NCBI GenBank assembly: GCA_017590115.1
Contig: JAGGNK010007115.1
Span: forward strand, 1,099,796 to 1,163,795
Source of the DNA: Montifringilla adamsi
Lineage: Eukaryota; Chordata; Aves; Passeriformes; Passeridae
Length of the DNA: 64,000 bases
Reading direction: 5' to 3'
The notes beneath the pieces are model-generated. The model was not told the origin of the DNA. It made no database searches and was given only the letters and a program-made list of their open reading frames with translations. The position numbers were made by a program, and so were the translations under genes. Shown in pieces: positions 12,499-23,677 of this stretch (its first letter is position 1; every line of letters starts with the position of its first letter).

Positions 12499-14410
12499 TG
12501 TTTTTCAGGAAAGAACAACACACAGAGAGCAGCTGGTGAGCTCAGCCAGAGTCAGCTCCTGCCACTGCAGCAGTGCCAAACCCGGGACTGGCACCTCACC
12601 CTTCCCCACAGAGATCATCAACATCCACCCCAGGAATAACCCAAAGTCTGCTGGGAGCAATAATTAATTAACAAAATGAGGCAGCAGCTCAGCAGAGAGG
12701 CAGCAAGGGCTCAGGGGAGCGCAGGAGCTGAGCAAGGCAGAGGCACAGGGCAGAGATGCCCCAAATGCCCATCCCAGGGGCAGAGGTGGGGGCAGAGACA
12801 CCCCAAACCCACCTGTCCCCCCTTTCCTGGGTGCCTTCCCTCTGCTTTCAAAGAACAACCCAGCTCTGCACAGCCGAGTTCAATATTTTATCACAAATAA
12901 AAGATGAAAGTGAAATTAAGCCAAATGTATTCCATTAAATATTGAAAGCGTTTAGACTTACTCTGGCCCCATTTAAATGTTTTACTGAGTATCAAACGCT
13001 CCCTCTCAGGCCCTGGCACCGGGAGCGGATCCAGCCCGGCTCGGATCCATGGCAGAGGATGCTCCAGTGCCCAAATTGGCCTCTCCAGAGCCAATTTCCC
13101 ACCTGGCAGCAGTCAGACAGGAGCCAACACAGCACAGCCCTGTGCTCACAGCCTTCCTTCCCCAGCCCGAGCTCCTGCCCACCCTGCTCCTGCACAGGGA
13201 TCCTGCTGGGCAGGGGCAGGGATCTGACCCACACCCCCAGACACACTGTGGAGGGCTGGGAATTGCATTTCCTAGCTGAGTTTCCCATGGTTCCCATCCT
13301 CTGTAGGGGTTTTGGGCTCCCACACAGCTCTTACCAGGAGGATACAGAGGCAGGTTGTGCTGAGCACCTTCCCAAGCTCTCTCCTTTCACAGCAGCTCCC
13401 AGGTTTGTGTTTTCCTTGCCTGTGTCCTGGCACTGCAGCTCCTGAGCAGCCCAGGCCCTCTGCTCTCCCCCTGAGCTAATTAAATCATTATTCCAACCCT
13501 CCCAGGCCAGGACAGAGCCACGGGGACACCAGCTATCAAGAGGCACCAGGAAGCCCCCAAGCACCAGCAGGAGCCTGGAGACACTGGTGCCCTTCCAGAA
13601 GCATCTTGCAAACCCCACATCCCCAGCGCCGTCACGGCAGCTGGAATGGATAAAAAATTCCACACCCAAACTATTCTGGGTGGTATTTCTGACACCAAAG
13701 AGGTGGAGAAGGCACTTCCCACCACCCTGCAAAGAGGATTAAGCTGGTTAAGAGTTTTCTTAAGCAGGCTCTGGCGCTGGCTCCCACTCCAGCTGCTCAA
13801 GCACTTCTTTGCTTTGAAGACATTCATCTTCTCTCTGTGCCTTCCCCAAGGCAGGAATGGAGCCCCTTGTCCACTGGGATCACCGCCTGCACACGGGGGT
13901 TTGCATCTTCCTGCTGTGCTCACAACTGGGGGGGGGGTTTATTTTCCAAAAGCAAGAGGCAGAGGAGGGTGGAAAACAGCCCGGGAGCTGCGAGGAGCGG
14001 GCGCAGCCGCCACGGGCACCGCTCGCAGCATCTCTTGGCAACTGAGCCCCTGCATGCAAATGACAGGCACCGACTGCAAAGCTCTGAGTGTCCCTCTGCG
14101 AGGCAGGAGCAGCCAGGCAACAAAAGCAGGGCTTGGCTTCCTGGGGAAAATGGATGTTTAGTGTCCCGAGAGCCCGGCCTGGGAGCGGGGACAGCAGCTG
14201 GGGAGGAGCAGTGCCCTCAGAGCCACACACGGGCACGAGGGGCACAGTCCCAGCTGGCCAGGGCTGCCCTCCCTGGGCAAGGTGCCAGGATGTGCCTCCC
14301 CGTGCTGCATTTGGGCACAGCTGGTCCCCAAGCACCGGTGACAGCATTGTGTCCCTACCCTGGAACCAGGCAGAGAGGGGGATCCATCAGAGGAACCATC
14401 AGAGGCTCCT

Positions 14411-14560
14411 GGAATGGTTTGGGTTGGAAGGGATCTCAAAGAATATCCAGGTCCAACCCCCTGCAGAGGGCAGGGACACCTTCCACCAGAGCAGGCTGCG
14501 CCAAACCCCGTCCAACTTGTCCTTGGACACTTGCAAGGATGGAAATCTGCTCTGGGCCAA
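14411..14560 (-). mobile_element. CR1 LINE 3' fragment
   Basis: GGAATGGTTTGGGTTGGAAG followed by a CAGGGACACCTTCCACCAGA block and CCTTGGACACTTGCAAGGAT is the reverse complement of the CR1 3' region. The element therefore points to the minus strand. Confidence 0.85.
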
Positions 14561-14698
14561 CTGAGCCCAGCTCTCCATACAGTGAGAAATGCAAAAATAT
14601 GAAATCAGCTACTGGATGCTATTAAAATTCATCCAGCAATGGGAGCTGCAGAGCAAACTGATTTCCAGACAAAGAGCTGCTGGAAACACACAGAAACG

Positions 14699-14760
14699 TG
14701 GAATGGTTTGGGTTGGAAGGGACCTTGAAGGTCATCCAGTTCCCAGCATTTGCCATGGGC
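14699..14760 (-). mobile_element. CR1 LINE 3' fragment, short
   Basis: GGAATGGTTTGGGTTGGAAG, then GGACCTTGAAGGTCATCCAG, is the CR1 3' end in reverse orientation. It lies 140 bp from the previous fragment in the same direction, so the two are separate insertions or a duplication. Confidence 0.8.
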
Positions 14761-15252
14761 ATACTCCAGGTGGGAGCACAGGCACCCCCTGCCCGCTCCT
14801 GCCCCACCTTCCCCATCCTGGCTGCACCTCTGCTGCCACTGCATGGCCCCATGAAGGGGAATTTGGTCCAAGCTTGGCAGCACCAAGATGTTTCTCCCAG
14901 GAAAAGGCCACTTCCCTCCAGAGCTCCAGCCCTGGAGACCAACCTGAACCCACCCCCTGCAGCAAACCCCCATCCTGACCCCACACAGCAAAGGAGGGAT
15001 TAACACTGCCCAGTTCCTTCCCTCTAACATCCAGGGCTAATTTTGCACAGAAAGACACTGAAATTAATTTATTTCCTTTTCTTTCTTCTGGCCTAAGCAG
15101 CTCCCCTCCCACTTTTTCCAGACTGATCCATCAGAAAATGAGCCCTGCTAATGCTCTGTGCCAACCGCTGAGATAAAAGCCAGCCCTGGCTTTCAGGAGG
15201 CTCCAGGCTGCTCCAGCCCTTCAGAGGGAGGCACCAGGCAAAGGCTGTGAGG

Positions 15253-15722
15253 GCTGGGATGGGAAATGGGCTGGGATGGGATATGGGCTGGGATGAGGGC
15301 AGGGATGGGAAATAGGCTGGGATGGGATGTGGGCTGGGATGGGATGTGGGCTGGGATGAGGGCAGGGATGAGGGCTGGGATGCGATATACGCTGGGATGT
15401 GGCTGGGATGGGATATGGGCTGGGATGAGGGCAGGGATGAGGGCTGGGATGGGATATGGGCTGGGATGGGATATGTGCTGGGATGGGATGTGGGCTGGGA
15501 TTTGGCTGGGATGAGGGCTGGGATGAGGACAGGGATATAAACAGGGATATAAACTGGGATGAGGGTTGGGATATAAGCAGGGATGAGGGCTGGGATATGG
15601 GCTGGGATGAGGGCTGGGATAAGGGCTGGGATATAAACAGGGATATAAGCAGGGATGAGGGCTGGGATGAGGACAGGGATATAAACAGGGATATAAACTG
15701 GGATGAGGGTTGGGATGAGGGC
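15253..15722. repeat. GGGCTGGGAT minisatellite
   Basis: About 470 bp consist of variants of GGGCTGGGATGGGATATG, GGGCTGGGATGA and GGGATATAAACA, with units of roughly 12-18 bp. It is less regular than the 10.3-kb array. Open frames here on either strand (repeats of GWDG, or of IPALIP and SQPSS) are shadows of the repeat. Confidence 0.93.
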
Positions 15723-15993
15723 ACCTGCTGGGGACCAGAGCAGTGCCCCAAGGGCAGGGATGTGGGTCCCCACTGGGGAGCAGCTCAGGGCACCCCCAGC
15801 CCTCTCCCAGCCCATGCACAGCCAGCACCAGCCTGGGTGAATCCAAACCGTGGTCACTGCTCCTCTGCACACCCCGCAGGGCTGGAGCAAAGCTTCCCAT
15901 CCTCCTGCACAGCTCAGCTGCTGCAGCAGCCCGTGGAAGGGGCACACACAAACACAACAAAAAATAACCAGAGATGCAACAAACCTCCCATGT

Positions 15994-16025
15994 AAAAAAA
16001 AAAAAAAAACAAAAAAAACAAACCC
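15994..16025. repeat. A-rich tract
   Basis: A run of sixteen A bases is followed by AC-interrupted A runs. It could be the tail of a decayed retrotransposed copy, but the sequence to its left does not show one I recognise. Confidence 0.7.
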
Positions 16026-17429
16026 AAAAACAAGAGAAAACCATTACACAGCGCTGATTGCACCCCTGAGCCGCCCAGGGCTGAGTGTAATCAGGAGTCC
16101 TTAGAGCTCAGGGCCACCGGGGACAGGTTTTATTTACAGCCCGTCCCAGATTAACCACGGCACAGCCAAGGCTGGGGCAGAGCACGGGGGAGGGCTGGGG
16201 AGCAGCTGAACCCCCCCCCCCAGCCCCGTGAACCTGGGCACATCAAAGCTGAGCCTTCAAAGGACGTGTCCCCTGTGCCACTGCCTGCCCTGGCAGCCTG
16301 GAGCTGGGGCTGCTCCTCCTGAGCTCGGTGCCAGGACGGTGCTGCTGTGCTCCCTGTCCTCGGGGAGCGGAGGAGTGACACCACCGCACACCTGGCACAG
16401 CACCAAGAGGAGCCACCCCGCTCTGAACTCCACCAAAAAGCCTCCCAGTGGTTTCATCCCCTGATTAACACAGGAACCATCGCCCCTGCTAATGCAAAGG
16501 AGCTCATTAGCACTTCTTCCCAGGGAGAAAAGGCTCATCCTTAATTTTTTTTTTTCTTTTATGTTCTCCTTTCAGGTCCAATTAGTAGAAAACTCTTCCC
16601 TTGCCCAACCCTGCAAAGCTCGGGGCTGTGAGGACGGGGCAGCCCCCCCCGAGCCCAGGCGTCACTGGGGACAGGGACAGGGGGGCTTCACGTGGCCCTC
16701 TGGCTTCCCACTTAGGTGACACTCCCGTCACTCAGCTGTCACGACAGGACACAAGTCCCCCTGGCTGCACAGCTTGAATTTCTGTCGAGGTTTCTGAAGC
16801 GCTGCCAAAATCACAAGAGGCAGCTCCTGCCGTGGCGCTGAGAAAATCGGGATTCACACCCCTGAGCACCAAACCTGCTCCTTTCCAGGAGCCCCTTCTC
16901 CCTGGAAGCCGAATGTGTGAAGCCAGGAAAGCACCCTCAGCCTGCCCAGAGCTGCTCTGCCCTCACCAGTGGGGAGAGACCCCCCACCCCAGGCAGGGGC
17001 ACCTGCCAGGATTGCCCAGGCAAGAGCTCGTGCCAGGCTCGGCACAGCTCGAGGAGGGCAGTAATTAATGCCCTCATTATCTACCAGTGCAGCCTTGAGG
17101 GTGACACCTGTGATCCAGACAGAGAGGGGTTTGTCCCCCAGCCTGGGGGGAAGCTCAGGGGCTCAGACAGAGTTTCTGCTCAGCCAAAGCTCTGCTGTGA
17201 GCAGGACCCCTCACCCAGGGCCCTGCCCCCATGGCACCCACCCATCCCTGCACCCCTGCCAGACCCTCAGCTTGGGGACACCTGGCCCTGTCCCAGCTGA
17301 ACTGGGAAGGCTGGAATCATCCCCAGGAGCTAAAGATGCTCCCCCAACAAACCAAATCTTCCCAGGATGGAACGCTGAGGACTCAGCACCTCCAAAGCTA
17401 AAAGCCAACAGGTGCCATTCTGATGCCTT

Positions 17430-17680
17430 TTTTAATATTACAATCATCTTTATTTCCCCAGCATCAGTGGTTTGTTTTCCAAACACATTCAGATCAACAT
17501 CCTTCTTTGTTTAAGAGATGATAATAAACAAACACGTCGCGGGAGGTTCTCCCTCACATAAAGCAGTAGGAGGGAACAAACCTCAGGGGCCATTAGGAAT
17601 AGTAATGCCAGATTAATTTTAAATGGATTTCTATTCATTTGCATTCGCTCTGGCCCGTGTAATGCATTAGCCATGGCTTT
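17430..17680. other. AT-rich unique block in RAB26 intron 2
   Basis: An AT-rich stretch with TTTTTTAATATTACAATCAT, AGATGATAATAAACAAACAC and CCAGATTAATTTTAAATGG. It has no repeat similarity and no exon. It could be a conserved regulatory element; this is composition only. Confidence 0.28.
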
Positions 17681-17794
17681 GGGTGCATCTGATGGTTTGA
17701 CATCCTTGAACACGAGCAGTGGATCCTGGAGCCCTCTGGGATCAGCGACGGACTGGGAGAGGAGGAAGCTGGGCTGGCCTGGGGGACAGCACGG

Positions 17795-18020
17795 CTCCAT
17801 CCCATCCCAGTACAGCTCCATCCCATCCCAGCACGGCTCCATGCCATCCCAGCACAGCTCTATCCCATCCCAGCACAGCACAGCTCTATCCCATCCCAGT
17901 ACAGCTCCATCCCATCCCAGCACAGCACAGCTCCATCCCATCCCATCCCAGCACAGCATGGCTCCATCCCATCCCATCCCATCCCATCCCCTTCCAGTAC
18001 AGCTCCATCTCATCCCAGAG
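17795..18020. repeat. 21-bp minisatellite (CATCCCATCCCAG type)
   Basis: The basic unit contains CTCCATCCCATCCCAGYACA and has a 21-bp period with some expanded units (extra CACAG or CATCC steps). About nine units are visible, becoming plain CATCC repeats near 17,960-17,990. Confidence 0.93.
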
Positions 18021-18609
18021 CATTGCAGGGCCCAGGTGGCACCAGGAAGAGTGGAGATGTTGCCCAGGACAGTGTCTGGAGCTGGAGCTGGTGCCCAGGA
18101 CAGTGTCTGAGCTGTGCCAGCCCTGTGCCCGTGGTGTCCTGAGCCCCAGGGAGGGGGCAGGTCCCCGACAAGGCCGGGCGTGCACAGCAGCGCAGCTGCC
18201 ACACGCGCTGGCCTTGGGGAGGTGCCCGCAGTCCCTGCTGCCAGCCGGGCTCAGAGCGTGGCACAAACCCTGCCAAAGCCCCAGGACAAACCCCTGTGCT
18301 CGCTCAGCACCTCTCACAGCGGGCCAGGAGAACACAGCGAGCCCCAGCGACGCCTTGCAGCGCTGCCCGCCTCAGCCAGCACACCCCCTGCCAAACGCCG
18401 GGGCTGGAGAGAAGGAGCTGGGATACGACAGTTCCGTGATTAAAAAGACACAAATTAAAAGCAGCAGAAGCCTCCAGTGTTGCCACCCCAGAGCGTCATC
18501 GGCGTGGCGGCGCCCACGGCGAGAGGGACAATTACCAAACAGGATTATCCTGGTGGGAATGCAGAGGCACATCAAAAAACCATTTCCGTGTCCCCCCAAA
18601 ATTATGAAT

Positions 18610-18900
18610 GCCTTACAAGGATAATAATAATGAGTTTTAGGGCATACACGTGATCTCCCCCACTGTATAATCTGCCCATTTCAGAGACATGTAGCTCTAG
18701 CAGCTCTATTAGAGAAGTAAATTAACTCTAATTTGATTGCTTCTCAGTAACAGTCATTTCAGCGCTCTAATCAATAAGTCACAGGGTTTTATGGCTGCCC
18801 TCTGTATCAATCACTCCAATCAGTAATAAAATGCTTTTATTTGAAGAACACCTGAACACTGTGTAATTACCTCTGTATAAAATTACAGACCCCAATTTCG
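18610..18900. other. AT-rich, TAAT-rich block; candidate enhancer
   Basis: About 290 bp with a clear drop in GC, free of repeats. It contains several TAAT-type cores (GTAAATTAACTCTAATTTGA, GTGTAATTACC), CTCTAATCAATAAGTCAC and AATCACTCCAATCAGTAATA. This texture is typical of deeply conserved vertebrate non-coding elements in introns. No coding frame is present. Conservation cannot be measured here. Confidence 0.35.
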
Positions 18901-20128
18901 CCTGCAGCAGCCCCCAGCCTCGCTAGGCATGGAGCATCCCTTCCTCCTCAGGGCTTTCTGAGCTGTCCTTCACCCTTCCCAATGTCACTGCACCAGAGTC
19001 ATTACTCACACCCCAGGCAAGCAGCAGGTTACAAGAGACACTCATCTCCCAGAAATCCTCCAAGAAAAGTCAAGATCTGAGATCCTGCTGGGAAAAGGCG
19101 GTTGGGAAGACACAACGCTGCTGTGTGGCATCACCAGCAGCTCTTCACAGCACCCACCAGAGCCCCCGACGGAGCCAAATCCATCGCAGGGAGAGACAGC
19201 ACAGCCAGTGCCCCGGCAGCAGGGCAGGGAGAGCAGTACTGCCAGACATCCCAGGAGGTGACAAGCTCACAGCACTGCCCAGACACCCCAGGAGGTGACA
19301 AGCTCACACCACTGCCCAGACACCAAGCTCACACTTTGGAGGGAGCAGATGGTTGGGGGATTGGTGAGGGACAGAGAGCAGCTGATCCTGGCGAGGCAGG
19401 CGTGCTGCTGGCTGCTGCTTTGGTGCCAAAACTGCCTGGTGCCCTGCACAGCTGCTGGAAAGGCTCTTTGGTGGCACCTCTGTAAAGTCTCCATTCCTGT
19501 GGCCCTGCTGTCACATCCCACGGGCGGGGATCCCTCTGGTCAGGGCCTGGGGTAAGCACAGAGACCCCAGGCAGCCCCCCCAGCACGGGACTGACAGGGA
19601 AACACGGCCAAGGAAAGGTTACAAGGGCCCTGGCTGTACTCAGATGTTCCTGCCTGGCAAAGGATGCCCTGGGCACACTGGGGCATGGCAGGGTGTGACG
19701 TGTTCCCCTTTCTTCCCCCAGCCCACCTGTTATTCCCTGTGTGGAGCACTGTCCACACTGTATTCCCTGTGGTTCCCACTGTCCTCACTGGAGCTGCACA
19801 GCTCTGACTGCTGCCCCCATCACTCTCCCAGCATCAGGATGCTCCAGCTGCTCCCAACCAAACGGAGACCTCAGAGATCCCTCAGCACAAAACATCCCCA
19901 CATCAGCACCCCAAAGCTGTGCTCAGGAGATTCTTCCAGGGCATTCTGGTTTTTATCAGTTTTGGTTTTGCTCTTTCAAGAAAAAAACTAACAACTCTTA
20001 AAAAACACTGGAACTGCCTTAGGGAAATACTTTCACGGGCAGATGTCAGGCCTCAGTTGTTACAGGAATTATCCCCAGGATCCTGAGCAGAGGACAGGCT
20101 GCCCCATCCCCGTGCAAAGCTGGAACAA

Positions 20129-20152
20129 AGATGCTGCTGCTGCTGCTGCTGT
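20129..20152. repeat. (CTG)n microsatellite
   Basis: GATGCTGCTGCTGCTGCTG continues to about seven triplets, within RAB26 intron 2 roughly 130 bp past exon 2. Confidence 0.9.
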
Positions 20153-20279
20153 CACCCCCGAGCGCCCCGGCTGGAGCTGACACACCTGGAGAGGTTCAAG
20201 TCCTCAGAGCAACGTTTAGCTCCCCTCTGCAGAATCCATCACTCACCTGCAGAGCCCCCGCAGGGCCCCGGGCACTCAC

Positions 20280-20390
20280 CCTGAAGTCGATTCCCACCGT
20301 GGAGATGAAGCTGCCGGCGAGGAAGGCGCCGTCCTTGAAGCGCACCAGCAGGCACGTCTTGCCGACCCCCGAGTCGCCCACCAGCATCAC
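20280..20390 (-). CDS. RAB26: RAB26 exon 2: P-loop and switch I
   Basis: The 111-bp exon has 37 whole codons and phase 0 at both ends. It carries [18 protein letters not shown], with the nucleotide-binding P-loop GDSGVGKT (G1, lysine and threonine for phosphate and magnesium), then the [19 protein letters not shown] segment with the switch I threonine (G2) and Rab family motif F1 (VGIDF). The acceptor is CTGCCTGCAG preceded by a run of CCCT units, which forms its polypyrimidine tract. The donor is AGG followed by GTGAGT. All residues needed for nucleotide binding in this part are present, so there is no sign of decay. Confidence 0.96.
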
Positions 20391-20398
20391 CTGCAGGC

Positions 20399-20423
20399 AG
20401 GGAGGGAGGGAGGGAGGGAGGGG
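20399..20423. repeat. (GGGA)n microsatellite forming the RAB26 exon 2 polypyrimidine tract
   Basis: Plus-strand AGGGAGGGAGGGAGGG is CCCT repeats on the transcribed sense of RAB26, ending eight bases before the exon 2 acceptor. The splice site's pyrimidine tract is therefore a length-variable microsatellite. Confidence 0.9.
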
Positions 20424-21996
20424 TGTGAGGCTGCAGGGCTTGGGAAGGCAGCCCCACTGCAGCCATCACCCTGCTCCATCACAGCAGGTCCTTGAGGGGA
20501 GGAAGCACGGCCAAGAGCGACGTCCTCGGAGCCAGGGGAGGTGGGGAAGACCCACCACGGGATTGTTCACCACCCTGCACCATGTCGCCAAACTGGAGAC
20601 ACCTTCCCCTGACAGGCACTTAACGGGTCCTTCGTGGGGGCACAAAGCCCCTGGAAAGCAAGAGTGACACGAGCTGCCCGTGCTGTCCCCACAAACTGCC
20701 CACCACGTGTGGGGCTTTCCGGGAGGGTGGCACTGCCCCCGGGGGTCCCCAGCCATGAGTGCCAGCTCCAGGGGTGCACTCTGCCCTCACCTTCAGCCAG
20801 ACCCACACATGCCACGGCCACCCTCCCAGTCCTCCATGTATGCCAAGGGAGCAGCTCTGGGTGCCACCTGCCTCAGTTTCCCCACCCAGGAGCCGCCCTG
20901 GGCACAGACAGGGCAGGCAGCTCCTCGCCACAAAGCAACCACGGCAGAGCTGAGGCTGCTTCCAAATGCAGCTCCCCAAAACCTCTGCCCACACCCACAG
21001 CCCTGCTGCCCCCCCAGGGCACTGACCCTGCTCCCCTCGGCAGGATGGCACTGAGAATTCCGGGACAGGGAGCGGGGCTGTGCCAGCTCCTTCCACACCT
21101 GCTGTGCCAGGCTCCTTCTGTCCCCAGGCTCTGCCATCAGCCTTCCACGAGCCATTAACCCGTGACAGGATTTAAATGGCTTTATGGCAGGGACTGCCCT
21201 GGGTCACACCGAACCCTCCCGGGAGCGGCCAGAAGTGACAAATGCCACCATCCCTCTGCAGCCCAGCCCTGAGAGGCAGCAGCAGCCACAGCCGCAGGTG
21301 CAGCTCCTTTTTGGCACTGCCGAGGAGCGCGGGATCTGCCCACGGTGCCCCACACTGGAGTCCCACAGGAGCACCAGGCACCGAGCCCTGGCACAGCAGG
21401 GTAAGGGCAGCCAAAGCCCACAGGAGCACCAGTGTGAAGCCAAGGGAAGAGGGGGAAAAAAAGTCATTTTAGTACAAAATATTGATTTTTTTAAACATTT
21501 TTCCAGACATCTTTTTGGAATAGGTGACCCTCAACAGCAGCTTCTCCCAGCAGCACCAAAGCCTCACCTGGGCACACAGAGTGCCCAGGGCCAGGAGCCA
21601 GCCCTGTGCCCAGGACCTGGCCACTGCACCAGGCAGAGATGGAAAGCTCAGGGGAAGGGAAGGAGAAAGTTTAATAAACCAGGCTCTTACTGGATACAAA
21701 GCAATTTCTGTCTGCCACTGGGTCAAAACCAGCCAGACCATTAGCAGATGTTTTCTCTACCCGGTGCGTTTGGGCTTATCTGAGACACATTTTGCTCACC
21801 CTCGTGCCATGGGGACGATCCCTAGGGAAAGCCCCAGCCTGGGCAGGCAGAGGTGAGCTCCAGGAGCCAAGGACAGGCGCAAACACAGAGGTGGCTCCAT
21901 TTTAGGGAAGCTGTTGAACCATTAATGCAGCTGTATCAGGACCAACCACCCACCGAAGCAACCAAGCACGTTTCTGGAACGTCCCTCTTCAAACCC

Positions 21997-22172
21997 ATAC
22001 CCCAAACCTGAACACTTCCTACCCCACATCCCAAACCCAAGCACCTCCTACCCCACATCCCAAACCTCCACACTTCCTATCCCACATCCCAAAGCTCCCC
22101 ACATCCCAAAGCTCCCCACCTCCTACCCCACCCCCCAAAGCTCCCCACCTCCTACCCCACACCCCAAAGCTC
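21997..22172. repeat. Imperfect minisatellite, about 26-28 bp
   Basis: Variants of CACCTCCTACCCCACATCCC followed by AAAGCTCC or AAACC repeat six to seven times. Confidence 0.88.
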
Positions 22173-22761
22173 CACGCCAGCCGCACCGACTGCCCCGGGC
22201 ACCAGGCTGTCCCCACCACACAGCAGGTGGCACCTGCCCCAGTAGAGCCGCGCTCTCCAGGCTCGATGCCCCGGGCTCGGCACGGAGACCCGTGTCACAA
22301 ACACACAGGGGTTTCACCCAGCCGTGCCCCCAGCCCAAATCGCTAAATGAGCCCCACAATCGCTGTGTGAGCCCATCAAATGAGCTCCAAGCTGGGTTTG
22401 CAGCAGGTCGCAGGATGAAGTGGGGAGGAAGCAGAGACATTTGCTCCGTGACTCGCCCGCCAGGCTCTGAAGGAGGAGGAGAAGCCATCAGAGCCCGGCA
22501 GGCTGGGCACATCGCAGCAGCAGCCGGAGCACGTTCGGTGCCCCGCGAGGGGTGCCATCGCCCTGCGCACAGCCCCGCTTCCCTGGAGGTCCACGAGGAT
22601 CCGGGGGCTTACAGCAACTGCCCGGAGCAGCCTTTGGCTGTCACTCGCACAAGTCCCGCAGCCCCAGCCCCGCTGCCGGCGGCTCTGCGAGCGCAGCCCC
22701 CGCCGAGCGAGACCCCGACCGGGCGGCTGCGGAGGGGCGGGATGCTGGGGCTGGGAGAGAG

Positions 22762-22862
22762 GGAAGCAGGGATCCGGGCAAGCAGGGATGAAGGCAGAAA
22801 GGGATGCAGGGATGCGGGGATGCAGGGATGAGGGGATGCAGGGATGAGGGGATGAAGGGATG
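22762..22862. repeat. GGGATGCA/GGGATGAG repeat next to RAB26 exon 1
   Basis: Short units GGGATGCA, GGGATGAG and GGGGATGAAG repeat irregularly for about 100 bp, starting about 100 bp inside intron 1 from the exon 1 donor. Confidence 0.9.
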
Positions 22863-22958
22863 CCCGCCCGGTCCTGACCCCCGGGAACTTCGGCGACGCT
22901 ACCCCTGGCCCCGCACCCGCCTGACCCCGCACTCCCGCTGCCCCCTCCGGTCCCGCAC

Positions 22959-23075
22959 CTTGAAGGCGAGGTCGTAGAACTCCCCGCTGCTGCTCAGCGA
23001 GGGCCGCCCGGTCGCCGCCGCGCCGCCGTTCCGGGGCAGCTCGGGGGCGGTGGCGGCGGCGGAGCTGCCCCGGGG
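22959..23075 (-). CDS. RAB26: RAB26 exon 1, coding part right of the N gap (5' end missing)
   Basis: Read on the minus strand from the edge of the N run, the frame gives an Ala/Pro/Ser/Gly-rich tail ending GRPSLSSSGEFYDLAFK. The final AAG is followed directly by GTGCGG, a good donor, and the intron is phase 0. Human RAB26 also ends exon 1 with a GRPSL...FYD-AFK segment (recalled). This low-complexity N-terminal extension precedes the GTPase fold and differs from most Rabs. No start codon is visible: the initiator Met is probably inside the 116-bp N run at 23,076-23,191, though the frame stays open beyond it. GC content is extreme and the exon lies in a CpG-rich promoter region. Confidence 0.88.
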
Positions 23076-23191
23076 NNNNNNNNNNNNNNNNNNNNNNNNN
23101 NNNNNNNNNNNNNNNNNNNNNNNNNNNNNNNNNNNNNNNNNNNNNNNNNNNNNNNNNNNNNNNNNNNNNNNNNNNNNNNNNNNNNNNNNNN
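23076..23191. other. Assembly gap (116 N)
   Basis: A run of N bases inside the RAB26 first exon or promoter. GC-rich avian first exons are often lost in short-read assemblies. It probably hides the RAB26 start codon. Confidence 0.99.
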
Positions 23192-23607
23192 CGCCGCCGC
23201 CCCGCCCGGCCCCGCCCCGCGCCGCCGCTCCGCCAATGGAAGGGAGCAGAGGGCGGGAGGGGGCGTGGCCTGGTGGCTGGCCCCGCCCTTCCGCGCCCCG
23301 CAGCGCCGGCACCGGGAGGAGCGGGGGGAACCGGGGGGCACCGGGGGGAGCGGGCACGGCGAGAATGGGGTGCGGGGGGGTCTGTACTCCCGAGGAGGGG
23401 TACTCCGCTCCCCGCCGTGCCCGCTCCCCGCGCCGCCCCTGCACGCCCCGGCCCCGAGGCGCGTTACCGTGGGGGCACCGGGAGGCGCCTCTGGTGGGTC
23501 TGCGGGAGCGAAGGGAACGGCGAATGGAGGGTGGCACTCGCACCCCGGGGAGCGGCTTGGGGTGCCCAGCGCCGCACACGCCAGCCCCGCGGGCGGGGGT
23601 GCAGCTC

Positions 23608-23677
23608 CACAGCCCTGTTTGGGGTCCGTCCACAGCCCTGTTTGGGGTCCGTCCACAGCCCGCTTTGGGGTCCGTCC
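23608..23677. repeat. Three tandem 23-bp units upstream of RAB26
   Basis: Units containing CAGCCCTGTTTGGGGTCCGTC start at 23,608, 23,631 and 23,654; the third has CGC in place of TGT. They lie on the far side of the RAB26 promoter CpG island. Confidence 0.92.

Larger units (their letters stand above)
1905..20279 (-). other. RAB26: RAB26 intron 2 (18.4 kb)
   Basis: The interval is bounded by the exon 2 donor and the exon 3 acceptor. It contains minisatellites near 10.3, 12.4, 15.3 and 17.8 kb, CR1 fragments near 8.1, 14.4 and 14.7 kb, A- and T-rich tracts, and AT-rich blocks listed separately. No exon or RNA gene could be supported. The longest frames, around 10.1-10.8 and 15.1-16.0 kb, come from tandem repeats. 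Confidence 0.85.
20391..22958 (-). other. RAB26: RAB26 intron 1 (2.6 kb)
   Basis: It runs from the exon 1 donor GTGCGG to the exon 2 acceptor. It contains two minisatellites (about 22.0 and 22.8 kb) and GC-rich sequence that merges into the promoter CpG island. No further exon or RNA gene is seen. Confidence 0.88.
800..23075 (-). other. RAB26: RAB26 gene locus, 5' part (exons 1-5 and introns 1-4)
   Basis: Five exons on the minus strand join in phase into a Rab GTPase. The joined reading runs from a Ser/Gly/Ala-rich N-terminal tail through the P-loop, switch I, the WDTAGQE motif and LLLLYDVTN. RAB26 is preferred over its relative RAB37 because of the exact match in my memory to RAB26-type strings such as [23 protein letters not shown] and NKASFDNIQ. 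RAB26 is known as a vesicle GTPase on secretory granules and synaptic vesicles that can direct vesicles to autophagy through ATG16L1. The remaining exons (NKxD and SAK motifs, C-terminal prenylated cysteines) lie left of position 1. The gene is divergent to PKD1, as in mammals. The visible gene spans over 22 kb, long for a small GTPase, mostly because of intron 2. Confidence 0.93.

Noticed and set aside
15093..16044. Two long minus frames rich in IPALIP and HPSPHP repeats
   Set aside because: They are shadows of the 15.3-kb GGGCTGGGAT array; the frames differ but show the same periodicity.
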